From: LZORAL124-50-18 sp051208045
GTDB lineage: Bacteria > Pseudomonadota > Gammaproteobacteria > Pseudomonadales > Oleiphilaceae
Direction: 5' to 3'
Length of the DNA: 64,000 bases
Assembly: GCA_051208045.1 (NCBI GenBank)
Contig: JBPJFY010000002.1
Coordinates: forward strand, 186,001-250,000
Part shown: in pieces, positions 34,398 through 42,302 of the stretch
Position numbering within the stretch: the stretch's first letter is position 1
Layout of the letters: each line of letters starts with the position of its first letter
Translations under genes and position numbers: made by a program
The notes under the pieces: model-generated
The model's input: only the letters and a program-made list of their open reading frames with translations
Databases searched by the model: none
Told to the model about the DNA's origin: nothing

Positions 34398-35168
34398 ATG
34401 CGTCTTCTGCTGCTCGCTGTTACATTGGTGTGCCTGCCCGGGGCAACTTGGGCGGAGCAAACCATACAGATTGTGTATGGAGAAAGCTACAAACCGTTTG
34501 CCTGGGGAGTGGATGGCAAAGCCTATGGCGTTCAGCCAGAGTTCGTTGAAGCGGTGTTGGGTGGGAAGCTCGGACTCAACGTGGTGCATCAGGCCTTACC
34601 GTGGAAGCGGGCCCAGTTGTTAGTGGAGCAAGGGGAGCGTGACGGTTTTTTTACCGTACCTACACCTGTGAGAGCTAAATATACCGAGCATCCAGCCACG
34701 CCCTTGTATGAAACCCATTTCGTGATGCATACCAGTGTGACCAATCCAAAACTGGCGGAACTCAAAGCCATTCAATCGCTACGGGACCTGGAAGCCAGGC
34801 CGGATATTAAGCACGTGCACATGTTGGGTTCTGGGTGGCACGAGCAAGCGCTTAAGCGAATGCGTACAATTTATACCATCGTGGATGCGGGGAAAATTCC
34901 GATCATGCTCAGTAGCCAGCGGGCAGACGTTTACATTGAACAAAAAGAACTATTTCGATATCAAGTACGCGCACTGAACATGGAGAAGGAGATCCTCACC
35001 TTCGAGCGCCCTTCCCTGGGTGAGCTGGGCTGGTATATATTCATCGGTAAGCGCTCCCGATTTATCGGGTTGATCCCGAAACTGGAGGAACAACTTCGCG
35101 TGATGCAGGCCTCTGGTGAGTTATTGGCGATTCAGCAGAAACTGTTTAAAAAATACGGAGCAGATTGA
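34398..35168 (+). CDS. Periplasmic solute-binding-like protein, orphan
   Basis: A 256-residue exported protein with signal peptide (LLLLAVTLVCLPGATWA-E) and the same binding fold as its upstream neighbour: VYGESYKPFAWGVDGKAYGVQPEFVEAVLG, VVHQALPWKRAQLLVEQGERDGFF, and a C-terminal helix LEEQLRVMQASGELLAIQQKLFKKYG, the classical end of SBP_bac_3 proteins. No permease or ATPase nearby. The start is uncertain: ATG 34398 is used here; TTG 34386 lies close behind GGGAG. Probably co-transcribed with the gene at 33697. Confidence 0.75.
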   Translation: MRLLLLAVTLVCLPGATWAEQTIQIVYGESYKPFAWGVDGKAYGVQPEFVEAVLGGKLGLNVVHQALPWKRAQLLVEQGERDGFFTVPTPVRAKYTEHPATPLYETHFVMHTSVTNPKLAELKAIQSLRDLEARPDIKHVHMLGSGWHEQALKRMRTIYTIVDAGKIPIMLSSQRADVYIEQKELFRYQVRALNMEKEILTFERPSLGELGWYIFIGKRSRFIGLIPKLEEQLRVMQASGELLAIQQKLFKKYGAD

Positions 35169-35185
35169 ATCCGGGTTCAGGCCGG

Positions 35186-35731
35186 TTACATGGGGCGGTA
35201 AATTCCATACACGGCATGATCCAAGGTAACGCCGTTGACTACCTCGGCGCGGGTGATTACGCCTTCCAGCACGCCGCCTAGGCGCTCTGCAACAGCGCGA
35301 CTTCGGTGATTCCCGGTCGCTGCAGCGATTTGTACTTTCATCATGTCGAGCTCGTTAAAGGCAATATCAATCAGCTTTTTGCCCGTGCGCGTGATGATGC
35401 CCTTACCTTGCGCCGACTCAATCAGCCAGTAGCCAATTTCTACCCGTTTTAGCGCGTGGTTGATGGCGTTGAAGCTCGCCAGGCCGACGAGCTTGTCCTG
35501 ATAAAGCACGGCACAGACCATGCTTTTACCTTCTGCGTAATCCTGTAAGGATGTTTTGATAAAGTCAGCAAACTGAGCTTCGGTTTTACACCGTTCCGGC
35601 CAGGGAAGCCACTGGGTGAGGTGGGGGAAGTTTTCACCGGCTAGGCGCTCAAGCTGGCCGGCAAAACGGTGGTGAATCAGCGCGAGGGCGATTTCATGGT
35701 CAACGGTGCGTGTAAACATGGGCGCATCCAT
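35186..35731 (-). CDS. GNAT acetyltransferase, RimJ/RimL type
   Basis: A 181-residue N-acetyltransferase. The RimL-like pattern is clear: N-terminal segment with FPHLTQWLPW, a VGLASFNAINHALKRVEIGYWL strand pair, the acetyl-CoA loop AQGKGIITRTGKKLI, and the C-terminal ATGNHRSRAVAERLGGVLEGVI. RimL-type enzymes acetylate the N-terminus of ribosomal protein L7/L12, but many paralogues act on other amines, so the substrate is open. ATG 35731 is chosen; ATG 35719 is also possible. It converges on the orphan binding-protein pair. Confidence 0.85.
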   Translation of the reverse strand: MDAPMFTRTVDHEIALALIHHRFAGQLERLAGENFPHLTQWLPWPERCKTEAQFADFIKTSLQDYAEGKSMVCAVLYQDKLVGLASFNAINHALKRVEIGYWLIESAQGKGIITRTGKKLIDIAFNELDMMKVQIAAATGNHRSRAVAERLGGVLEGVITRAEVVNGVTLDHAVYGIYRPM

Positions 35732-35822
35732 TCTGCAAAGTGGGGATGGTATCAATGGGCTTGGCGAATTGCAGTAAGCCGCAAGGAGTAAAGGTGCTAT
35801 CATAACGGCATTCACGTGCCGC

Positions 35823-35861
35823 CGAAAGAACGTATCGAAAGAACGTATTGAAAGAGCAACA
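35823..35861. repeat. 13-bp tandem repeat upstream of the patatin gene
   Basis: CGAAAGAACGTAT occurs twice in direct succession (35823, 35836), followed by a decayed third unit TGAAAGAGCAACA (35849). It lies 48-86 bp before the patatin start codon. Confidence 0.85.
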
Positions 35862-35908
35862 CCATTTTATGGATATCGCATCAACGATCAGGGATCGCAC
35901 CAGAAAAC

Positions 35909-37360
35909 ATGAACAGTATTAAAAAATTGCAGCGTAATTTGGCTCAGGCGTCTGATTATTCGGAATGGATTCGACTGGCGACCGAGATTGATCGGCTGAG
36001 TGGCGCTTTGGCGTGGCGGGAAGACCCGGCTTCGGATCTGTTTCACTCGGCGTTGCTGCAAGAGCACCTGGCTGCTCTGCAGCAGGCTCGAACTTCCGCA
36101 GACGCGCATGCGTTGATGTCTTTGTTGATCGAAAGTCTCTACCGTCATTTGGCTGAAATCGCCAATTCACGTCTCTATCAGGTTGCGCTCAGCGGCACGA
36201 AGCACATCATCAGTGAGTATTTGAATGAGGTCTGCGCGTGTATTGATTTTCTGGCAACAACGGACTTGCCTGCCATTAGCACGGCGGAAAAGCTCGAACG
36301 ACTGCAGCAGGCGTATCGCAATTTTGGACAAACGGCCTTGGTGTTGAGCGGTGGCGCAGCCTTCGGTATCTACCATCTGGGTGTGGTGAAGGGGATCTGG
36401 GAGCAAGGTTTACTGCCGGAAGTGATCTCGGGTTCCAGCATGGGGGCCATTGTTGCGGCCGGAATCTGCACGCGAAATGATCAGGAGTTATTGGCGTTTT
36501 TTGCTCACCCGGAACGCATCCATCGGCAAGCGCTGGAAGTGGCGTCCTTTGCTCAATTTCGCGAGACGGGATTTATCATGCGGCCGGAAAAGCTCTTTGA
36601 GCATATCTCAACAAATGTTGGGGATTTCACGTTCCAGGAAGCGTTTGCGCATTCCGGTCGCGTTTTGAATATTACGGTCTCGCCCACACGAGCGCATCAG
36701 AAGCCCAGAATCCTGTCACATTTGAGTTCACCCGAGGTGTTGATACCTCACGCTGCATTGGCTTCCTGCGCTATTCCCGGTGTTTTTCCGCCGGTAGGTT
36801 TGAAGGCGCGCACCCCCGATGGACGCACGGTGCCCTATATGGCGACGGAGTCCTGGATTGACGGTTCTGTTCACAGTGATGTTCCTTTGCTGAGAATGAG
36901 CCGGCTGCACAATGTGAACCATACGATCGTGAGTCAGGCCAACCCCCATGTGCTGCCGTTTATCACGCATACGAATCGGCAAGGGCCGCTGGCCTTTCTG
37001 AAGCATGCAGCCTCTTCCATCGTTCATGCGCAAGCGACCGAGGTGCTGGAGTTGGCGCGGGATGCATTGTCAGACTCTTCTTGGCGCCCCTTGTTGGACA
37101 AAGCCTATGGCATGGCGCGCCAGACCTATCTGGGCGACATCAACGTGCATCTGCCGTTTCAACCCGCTTTGTACAAAAAAGTAGCGAGCAATCCATCCCG
37201 GAAAGATCTGGATCAGTACATTGCGTTGGGTGAGCGTGCGGTTTGGCCCAAGATTCAGGAGATTGCTGATCAAACCTGCATTGGAGCAGCGCTGCAGCGA
37301 AACATTCAGGCACTGCAAGGGAAGATCGATCCAGTGCCCCGGTCCGCCTCGATACTGTGA
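35909..37360 (+). CDS. Patatin-like phospholipase with N-terminal DUF3336-like domain
   Basis: A 483-residue lipid acyl hydrolase. Residues ~1-145 are helical and resemble the DUF3336 domain that precedes the patatin fold in yeast TGL-type lipases and bacterial relatives. The patatin domain (~150-345) has the oxyanion loop SGGAAFGIYHLG, the nucleophile Ser177 in GSSMG and the catalytic Asp318 in WIDGS. The C-terminal 140 residues (KHAASSIVHAQATEVLELARD ...) are helical. Likely activity: phospholipase or lipase on membrane or storage lipid. No signal peptide. ATG 35909 lacks a strong ribosome site. Confidence 0.9.
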   Translation: MNSIKKLQRNLAQASDYSEWIRLATEIDRLSGALAWREDPASDLFHSALLQEHLAALQQARTSADAHALMSLLIESLYRHLAEIANSRLYQVALSGTKHIISEYLNEVCACIDFLATTDLPAISTAEKLERLQQAYRNFGQTALVLSGGAAFGIYHLGVVKGIWEQGLLPEVISGSSMGAIVAAGICTRNDQELLAFFAHPERIHRQALEVASFAQFRETGFIMRPEKLFEHISTNVGDFTFQEAFAHSGRVLNITVSPTRAHQKPRILSHLSSPEVLIPHAALASCAIPGVFPPVGLKARTPDGRTVPYMATESWIDGSVHSDVPLLRMSRLHNVNHTIVSQANPHVLPFITHTNRQGPLAFLKHAASSIVHAQATEVLELARDALSDSSWRPLLDKAYGMARQTYLGDINVHLPFQPALYKKVASNPSRKDLDQYIALGERAVWPKIQEIADQTCIGAALQRNIQALQGKIDPVPRSASIL

Positions 37361-37382
37361 GACGAACCGAGTGACTCTTAAA

Positions 37383-38255
37383 TCAGAATACTTTCTTTTC
37401 CAGCATGGTATCCAGGTTCAGGTTGTTCCAGATCGCCAGACTCGGCTCGGCCTGGTTCAGCGTGTAAAAATGGAGTCCGGGCGCGCCTGCCTGCAGCAGT
37501 CGCTCGCACATGGTCGTCACGACTTCTTCGCCGAATTTCACGATGCTGGCGGTATCGTCGCCGTAGGCTTCCAGTTGCTTGCGAATCCAGCGAGGAATCT
37601 CGGCGCCACACATATCGCTGAAGCGAACCAGATTGGAGTAATTTGTGATCGGCATAATACCGGGTACGATCGGCAGATTAATACCCAGTTTTTCAATGCG
37701 ATCGACAAAATAGAAGTAGGCGTCGGCGTTATAGAAGTACTGGGTAATTGCGCTGCTGGCTCCGGCATCAACTTTGCGCTTAAAGTTCAGTAAATCCTGC
37801 TCTGCGTTGGGGGCCTGGGGGTGAAACTCTGGATAGGCCGCTACCTCGATATTGAAGTGTTCCCCGCTGTGCTCACGAATGAAGCTGACGAGATCATTGG
37901 CATAACGCAGTTCACCATGGGCCCCCATGCCGGAAGGCAAGTCACCGCGCAGGGCTACGATACGATTAATGCCGTTATTTTTGTACAGATCGAGCAATTC
38001 GGTCAGGGTTTCTTTCGTCGCCCCGATACAGGACAGGTGCGGCGCGGTGCTGATGCCCTGTTGATGCAGTTTCAATACCGTATCAATGGTGCGTTCCTGC
38101 GTGGAGCCGCCTGCACCGTAGGTCACGGAGAAAAAGTCCGGTGACTTCTCCGCCAGACGATCACGCACAACTTGCAGTTTTTCCATGCCCTGTGGGGTTT
38201 TCGGCGGGAAAAACTCAAAACTGAACCGTCGATTAAACTGTTTTTGCGTTTTCAT
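37383..38255 (-). CDS. metF: 5,10-methylenetetrahydrofolate reductase
   Basis: A 290-residue flavoenzyme that reduces methylene-THF to methyl-THF with NADH, feeding methionine synthesis. Family signs: RFSFEFFPPKTPQGMEKL at the N-terminus, SVTYGAGGSTQERTI (folate and FAD contacts), HLSCIGATKETLTELLD, VALRGD, FFPYFYN-like QYFYNADAYF, and PGIMPI. Length equals E. coli MetF (296) closely. It is the last gene of the SAM-cycle cluster, 193 bp after ahcY, with a hairpin and a 14-bp repeat between them. It converges on the patatin gene. Confidence 0.96.
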   Translation of the reverse strand: MKTQKQFNRRFSFEFFPPKTPQGMEKLQVVRDRLAEKSPDFFSVTYGAGGSTQERTIDTVLKLHQQGISTAPHLSCIGATKETLTELLDLYKNNGINRIVALRGDLPSGMGAHGELRYANDLVSFIREHSGEHFNIEVAAYPEFHPQAPNAEQDLLNFKRKVDAGASSAITQYFYNADAYFYFVDRIEKLGINLPIVPGIMPITNYSNLVRFSDMCGAEIPRWIRKQLEAYGDDTASIVKFGEEVVTTMCERLLQAGAPGLHFYTLNQAEPSLAIWNNLNLDTMLEKKVF

Positions 38256-38337
38256 GGTGTGTTCTCGATGGGTAGCTAAGCTAAGACTGTTTTTGTGATC
38301 GGATGCCGATCGTGCAAACTGATGATTGAGCGCGTAC

Positions 38338-38371
38338 GACCGGCAGGGAGCAGAAGCGCCGCCTGCCGGTC
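38338..38371. other. Hairpin between ahcY and metF
   Basis: GACCGGCAGG (38338-38347) and CCTGCCGGTC (38362-38371) form a perfect 10-bp stem with a 14-base loop. No T run follows on the minus strand, so it looks like an RNA stabiliser, processing site or attenuator rather than a full terminator. Confidence 0.65.
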
Positions 38372-38381
38372 ATAGCCATGA

Positions 38382-38437
38382 TTATGAAACCAAAGTTATG
38401 AAACCTGGGTTGTGAAACCCGGGTCGCAAAACCTCGG
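38382..38437. repeat. 14-bp x 4 degenerate tandem repeat after ahcY
   Basis: Four adjacent 14-base units: TTATGAAACCAAAG (38382), TTATGAAACCTGGG (38396), TTGTGAAACCCGGG (38410), TCGCAAAACCTCGG (38424). Neighbouring units share 11-12 of 14 bases for the first three. The array begins 11 bases beyond the ahcY stop on the minus strand. Confidence 0.88.
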
Positions 38438-38448
38438 CTCAGGATCAA

Positions 38449-39837
38449 TCAGTACTTGTAAGATTCTGGCTTGTACGGGCCTTCGACATTCACGTGAATG
38501 TATTTTGCCTGGTCCGTGGTCAGTTTGGTGATCACACCACCAAATCCTTCAACCATATCTTTTGCTACTTCTTCATCCAGCTTCTTCGGCAACACTTTCA
38601 GGTACAGGCTTTCCTGCTTCTTGTCCGCGGGAAGATCCGCGAACTTGCGCTCATACAAATACATTTGCGCCAGCACCTGATTGGCGAATGAGCCATCCAT
38701 GATTCGGCTGGGGTGGCCTGTCGCATTACCGAGGTTAACCAGTCGGCCTTCAGACAGCAGAATCAAATGATCATCTGCTGCGCGGTCACGATACACTTTG
38801 TGCACCTGTGGCTTTACCTCATCCCATTCCCAGTTCTTGCGCATGTAGGCCGTATCGATTTCATTGTCGAAGTGGCCAATGTTACATACCACCGCGCCAT
38901 TCTTCAGGCTTTGCAGCATGGGAGCGTCACATACGTTGATGTTGCCGGTTGTGGTCACCACCAGATCGGTATTCTGCAACAACGCGGTGTTGATGCCGTC
39001 GACCGTGCCGGTGTTAATGCCGTTGTTGTAGGGGGACACAACTTCGTAGCCATCCATGCAGGCCTGCATGGCACAGATCGGATCAATCTCGGTCACCTTA
39101 ACAATCATGCCTTCCTGACGCAGGGAAGCCGCAGATCCCTTACCCACGTCGCCGTAACCAATCACCAGCGCCTTCTTGCCGGAGAGCAGGTGATCGGTAC
39201 CGCGCTTGATCGCGTCGTTCAAGCTGTGTCGACAGCCGTACTTGTTGTCGTTTTTGGACTTGGTGATGGAGTCGTTGACGTTGATCGCCGGGACTTTCAA
39301 CTCGCCGTTTTCAATCATTTCCTGCAAACGGTGCACACCCGTGGTAGTTTCTTCGGAAATACCGTGGATGCGGTCAAGCATGCCGGCGTACTTCTCATGC
39401 ACGATCTGGGTCAAATCACCCCCATCGTCCAGAATCATGTTGGCATCCCAGACTTCACCGTTTTCGAGAATCGTTTGCTCGATACACCACCAGAATTCTT
39501 CTTCCGTTTCCCCTTTCCAGGCGAACACCGGGATGCCGGCAGCAGCAACCGCCGCCGCCGCATGATCCTGGGTCGAGAAGATGTTGCAGGAGGACCAGCG
39601 TACATCCGCACCCAGGTCGACCAGCGTTTCGATCAACACCGCCGTCTGGATGGTCATGTGGATGCATCCCATGATCTTGGCTCCGGCCAATGGCTGCTCT
39701 GCCTTGTACTTTCTGCGGAGCGCCATCAAGGCAGGCATTTCGCCCTCGGCGATGGTGATTTCTTTGCGTCCCCAATCTGCCAGGGATATGTCGGCAACCT
39801 TGTAGTCGCTGAAGCCGGATTCCAGTACTGCGTTCAT
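38449..39837 (-). CDS. ahcY: Adenosylhomocysteinase
   Basis: A 462-residue NAD-dependent enzyme that splits S-adenosylhomocysteine into adenosine and homocysteine, relieving inhibition of methyltransferases. Visible signatures: ADWGRKEITIAEGEMPALM, GCIHMTIQTAVLIETL, SSCNIFSTQDHAAAA, NVNDSITKSKNDNKYGCR, the NAD loop VIGYGDVGKGSAASLR, and the C-terminal KLTTDQAKYIHV..PYKPESYKY. The length matches proteobacterial enzymes, which carry an extra ~40-residue insert. ATG 39837, 39 bp after metK. The pairing with metK, metF and the ArsR-methyltransferase gene forms a methyl-cycle unit. Confidence 0.97.
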   Translation of the reverse strand: MNAVLESGFSDYKVADISLADWGRKEITIAEGEMPALMALRRKYKAEQPLAGAKIMGCIHMTIQTAVLIETLVDLGADVRWSSCNIFSTQDHAAAAVAAAGIPVFAWKGETEEEFWWCIEQTILENGEVWDANMILDDGGDLTQIVHEKYAGMLDRIHGISEETTTGVHRLQEMIENGELKVPAINVNDSITKSKNDNKYGCRHSLNDAIKRGTDHLLSGKKALVIGYGDVGKGSAASLRQEGMIVKVTEIDPICAMQACMDGYEVVSPYNNGINTGTVDGINTALLQNTDLVVTTTGNINVCDAPMLQSLKNGAVVCNIGHFDNEIDTAYMRKNWEWDEVKPQVHKVYRDRAADDHLILLSEGRLVNLGNATGHPSRIMDGSFANQVLAQMYLYERKFADLPADKKQESLYLKVLPKKLDEEVAKDMVEGFGGVITKLTTDQAKYIHVNVEGPYKPESYKY

Positions 39838-39876
39838 GTTGAATCTCCTCGTTGTTCTTTTGTTAAGTGCCTGCGA

Positions 39877-41037
39877 TTAAATGCCAGCCGCCGCTTTCAG
39901 AGCATCTGCTTTGTCGGTCTTCTCCCAGCTGAAGCTGTCTTCAGTACGACCAAAGTGGCCGTAGGCTGCCGTGGCGCGGTAGATCGGGCGGCGCAGGTCG
40001 AGCATTTCGATCAGGCCGGCAGGGCGCAGGTCGAAGTGCTCACGCACCAGTTCAGCAATCTTGTCATCGCTGATTTTACCGGTGCCAAAGGTGTTCAAGC
40101 TGATGGAGGTGGGCTCGGATACGCCAATGGCGTAAGACACCTGGATTTCGCAGCGGTCGGCCAGGCCGGCAGCAACGATGTTCTTGGCAACATAGCGACC
40201 GGCGTAAGCTGCGGAACGATCCACTTTGGAAGGATCTTTGCCGGAGAACGCACCACCACCGTGACGTGCCATACCACCGTAGGTGTCGACGATGATCTTA
40301 CGACCCGTCAGGCCACAGTCACCCACGGGGCCCCCGATGATGAACTGGCCTGTGGGGTTGATGTGGTATTGTGTCGCTTCGTGTAACCACTCAGCAGGCA
40401 GCACCGGCTTGATGATTTCTTCCAGTACAGCTTCCCGCAGGTCCGATTGCTGGATATCGGGCTCGTGCTGCGTGGACAAGACCACGGCATCCACCGCCAC
40501 GGGCAGGCCGTTTTCATAGCGCAGAGTGACCTGAGACTTGGCATCGGGACGCAACCAGGGTAATACGCCGCGCTTACGCAGGGCGGCTTGCTTTTCCACC
40601 AATCGGTGTGCGTAGTAAATGGGGGCGGGCATCAGCACGTCGGTTTCATTGGTGGCGTAGCCGAACATCAGGCCCTGGTCACCGGCACCCAGATCTTTGT
40701 TGTCGGCTTCATCAACGCCCATGGCAATATCGCCGGACTGTTTGCCAATCGCGTTCAAGACCGCACAGGACGCGCCATCAAAGCCCACGTTAGAGCTGTT
40801 GTAGCCAATATCCAGAATCACTTCACGTACCAGATCTTCCAGATCAATATAAGTGGAAGTACGCACCTCACCGGCAATCACTGCCATCCCGGTTTTCACC
40901 AGGGTTTCCACGGCCACGCGGGCATGCTTGTCTTCGGTCAGAATGGCGTCCAGAATCGCATCGGAGATCTGGTCCGCCATTTTGTCCGGATGGCCTTCGG
41001 ATACCGATTCGGAAGTAAAAATGGAATATTCGCTCAT
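39877..41037 (-). CDS. metK: S-adenosylmethionine synthetase
   Basis: A 386-residue enzyme that makes SAM from methionine and ATP. It shows FTSESVSEGHPDKMADQISDAILDA (ATP and Mg site), GAGDQGLMFGYA, and GGGAFSGKDPSKVDRSAAY, all family signatures. ATG 41037 follows AGGA eight bases upstream; the frame is open seven codons further. It sits 75 bp behind the ArsR-methyltransferase gene on the same strand. An inverted repeat GACTAT-AACTGC-ATAGTC overlaps the stop of that upstream gene and could be part of a metK control region. Confidence 0.97.
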   Translation of the reverse strand: MSEYSIFTSESVSEGHPDKMADQISDAILDAILTEDKHARVAVETLVKTGMAVIAGEVRTSTYIDLEDLVREVILDIGYNSSNVGFDGASCAVLNAIGKQSGDIAMGVDEADNKDLGAGDQGLMFGYATNETDVLMPAPIYYAHRLVEKQAALRKRGVLPWLRPDAKSQVTLRYENGLPVAVDAVVLSTQHEPDIQQSDLREAVLEEIIKPVLPAEWLHEATQYHINPTGQFIIGGPVGDCGLTGRKIIVDTYGGMARHGGGAFSGKDPSKVDRSAAYAGRYVAKNIVAAGLADRCEIQVSYAIGVSEPTSISLNTFGTGKISDDKIAELVREHFDLRPAGLIEMLDLRRPIYRATAAYGHFGRTEDSFSWEKTDKADALKAAAGI

Positions 41038-41112
41038 AGTTGGATTCCTATTGTTCAATGGCTGTGAATCTTATTTTCCCTAAGACGGTCAGCCGGTTTC
41101 ATCATGGTGTGA

Positions 41113-42153
41113 CTATAACTGCATAGTCGATTCTAGTTGAGTCTTGCAAAATTTTCTTACCTGGACCTGAAAACCATTCCGCAGGCCGATATGTATGGCG
41201 TCCTGTTCCTCCAGCCCGGCCTCTGCTGCCCAGCTTTCCAGCTGTTCGGGTTCGAACCCGAGCCACACGTCGCCACATTTTTCCCGTGCCCAGGCTTGAT
41301 TGTGGTGCATCAGTTCCGTCACCACCAATATGCCACCCTGTGTCAGTAACTGTGCGCAATCCGCAAACAGTGTGGCCGGATTTGGGACGTGGTGCAGCAC
41401 CATATTGATCACGATCGCATCTACCTGCAGGCCCTGTTTCAGGGCGGTACTGGTATCCCCCAGAATAAAGGTCACATTGGTCAGCGCGGCTTCGCGGGCA
41501 AACTTCTCTGCCTGAGCGAGCATGGCCGGGGCGTTATCGAGCGCATACACCTGACCAAACAGTGGGGAGATTTCCGCGAGAAACTGTCCATTCCCCGGAC
41601 CCACTTCCATCACTGTGCCAGAGCCTTTCAAAACAGAACCAATAAAATCCCGTGCGGGCGGAGCATACAGCTCGTAGTCTGCAATCAGCTCCTGCTGCGC
41701 TTTGAAGCGCTCGGCGTTTTTGCTGAAAAACTCCTGGCTCAGCTCAGCGCGCTGTTGATGTACTTCATCAATTTTTGCCTGGATTCCTTCCGAGAGCGGT
41801 GCACAGTCAATGGTTTCAAACAGGGTGTCGACCAACGCCAGCAACGCAGGGGTATGCGCAAATGTCGTGGTGGTCACCGGGCGCCGATAAAAAATCTGGT
41901 TGCCTTCGCGCTGCGTGTTCGTCAATCCTGCCTTCGTCAACACTTTCAAGTGGTGGCTCATGCCAGACTGACGCATCTCGAACATGCCGGCCAGTTCCAA
42001 AACGCCAAAAGCGCCTTGCTGTAACACGCGCAGAATTTCCAGCCGTAAACTGTCCCCGCTGGCTTTCAACACAGCCGCTGTCTCACCCAGAAGTGATTCC
42101 GACGGCGCGGGCAGGGCAGTAAGCGTATGGAGAGTGTCTGCAGTTTTCATCAT
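41113..42153 (-). CDS. ArsR-type regulator fused to a SAM-dependent methyltransferase (SahR-like)
   Basis: A 346-residue fusion. Residues ~20-100 are an ArsR winged helix (recognition helix in MRQSGMSHHLKVLTKAGL, 60-77), without the metal-binding cysteines of arsenic sensors. Residues ~160-340 are a class I methyltransferase fold with motif I VMEVGPGNGQFL (181-192) and motif II YALDNAPAMLAQA. Standing in front of metK-ahcY-metF, it is probably the SAM/SAH-responsive repressor of the methyl cycle, with the methyltransferase-like domain acting as ligand sensor; enzymatic activity is unproven. A 9-6-9 palindrome lies 40 bp upstream. ATG 42153 or 42150 are the likely starts. Confidence 0.85.
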   Translation of the reverse strand: MMKTADTLHTLTALPAPSESLLGETAAVLKASGDSLRLEILRVLQQGAFGVLELAGMFEMRQSGMSHHLKVLTKAGLTNTQREGNQIFYRRPVTTTTFAHTPALLALVDTLFETIDCAPLSEGIQAKIDEVHQQRAELSQEFFSKNAERFKAQQELIADYELYAPPARDFIGSVLKGSGTVMEVGPGNGQFLAEISPLFGQVYALDNAPAMLAQAEKFAREAALTNVTFILGDTSTALKQGLQVDAIVINMVLHHVPNPATLFADCAQLLTQGGILVVTELMHHNQAWAREKCGDVWLGFEPEQLESWAAEAGLEEQDAIHIGLRNGFQVQVRKFCKTQLESTMQL

Positions 42154-42192
42154 GTTGTGGAGAATAGCAGTGGCTTTTGGATTCGGCAAGCA

Positions 42193-42216
42193 CTATATCA
42201 AAAAAAATTGATATAG
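42193..42216. promoter_or_regulatory. ArsR-type operator palindrome upstream of the ArsR-methyltransferase gene
   Basis: CTATATCAA (42193-42201) and TTGATATAG (42208-42216) form a perfect 9-bp inverted repeat around six A residues. Size, AT-rich character and the TCAA/TTGA core match ArsR-family operators. It covers a possible -10 (TATAGT on the minus strand), as expected for autorepression. Confidence 0.75.
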
Positions 42217-42234
42217 ATTTATTTCCGAGTGTTG

Positions 42235-42256
42235 GTTCACGTTTGCAGGCGTGAAC
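42235..42256. promoter_or_regulatory. Second inverted repeat in the divergent promoter region
   Basis: GTTCACG (42235-42241) and CGTGAAC (42250-42256) are perfect inverted copies with an 8-base spacer, 46 bp before the DsbA-like gene. It is unlike the ArsR palindrome and may serve another regulator. Confidence 0.45.
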
Positions 42257-42302
42257 TTAGCGTGGTATTCCCTCGCAGAGAAGATCCGGCTAGACTGCTT
42301 GC

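Noticed and set aside
35869..35922. 17-codon frame starting before the patatin gene and overlapping its start, a possible leader peptide
   Set aside because: There is no good ribosome site and no attenuator-like hairpins, so it is probably chance.
38382..38437. Short repeats suggesting a CRISPR array
   Set aside because: The units are adjacent without spacers, only 14 bp and degenerate; no cas gene is in the window.
39838..39876. Possible SAH riboswitch before ahcY
   Set aside because: The gap between metK and ahcY is only 39 bases, too short for the known element. The cluster seems governed by the ArsR-type regulator instead.
38713..40386. 557-codon open frame on the plus strand
   Set aside because: It is the antisense of ahcY and metK, both with strong family signatures on the minus strand. 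Long antisense frames are common at this base composition.
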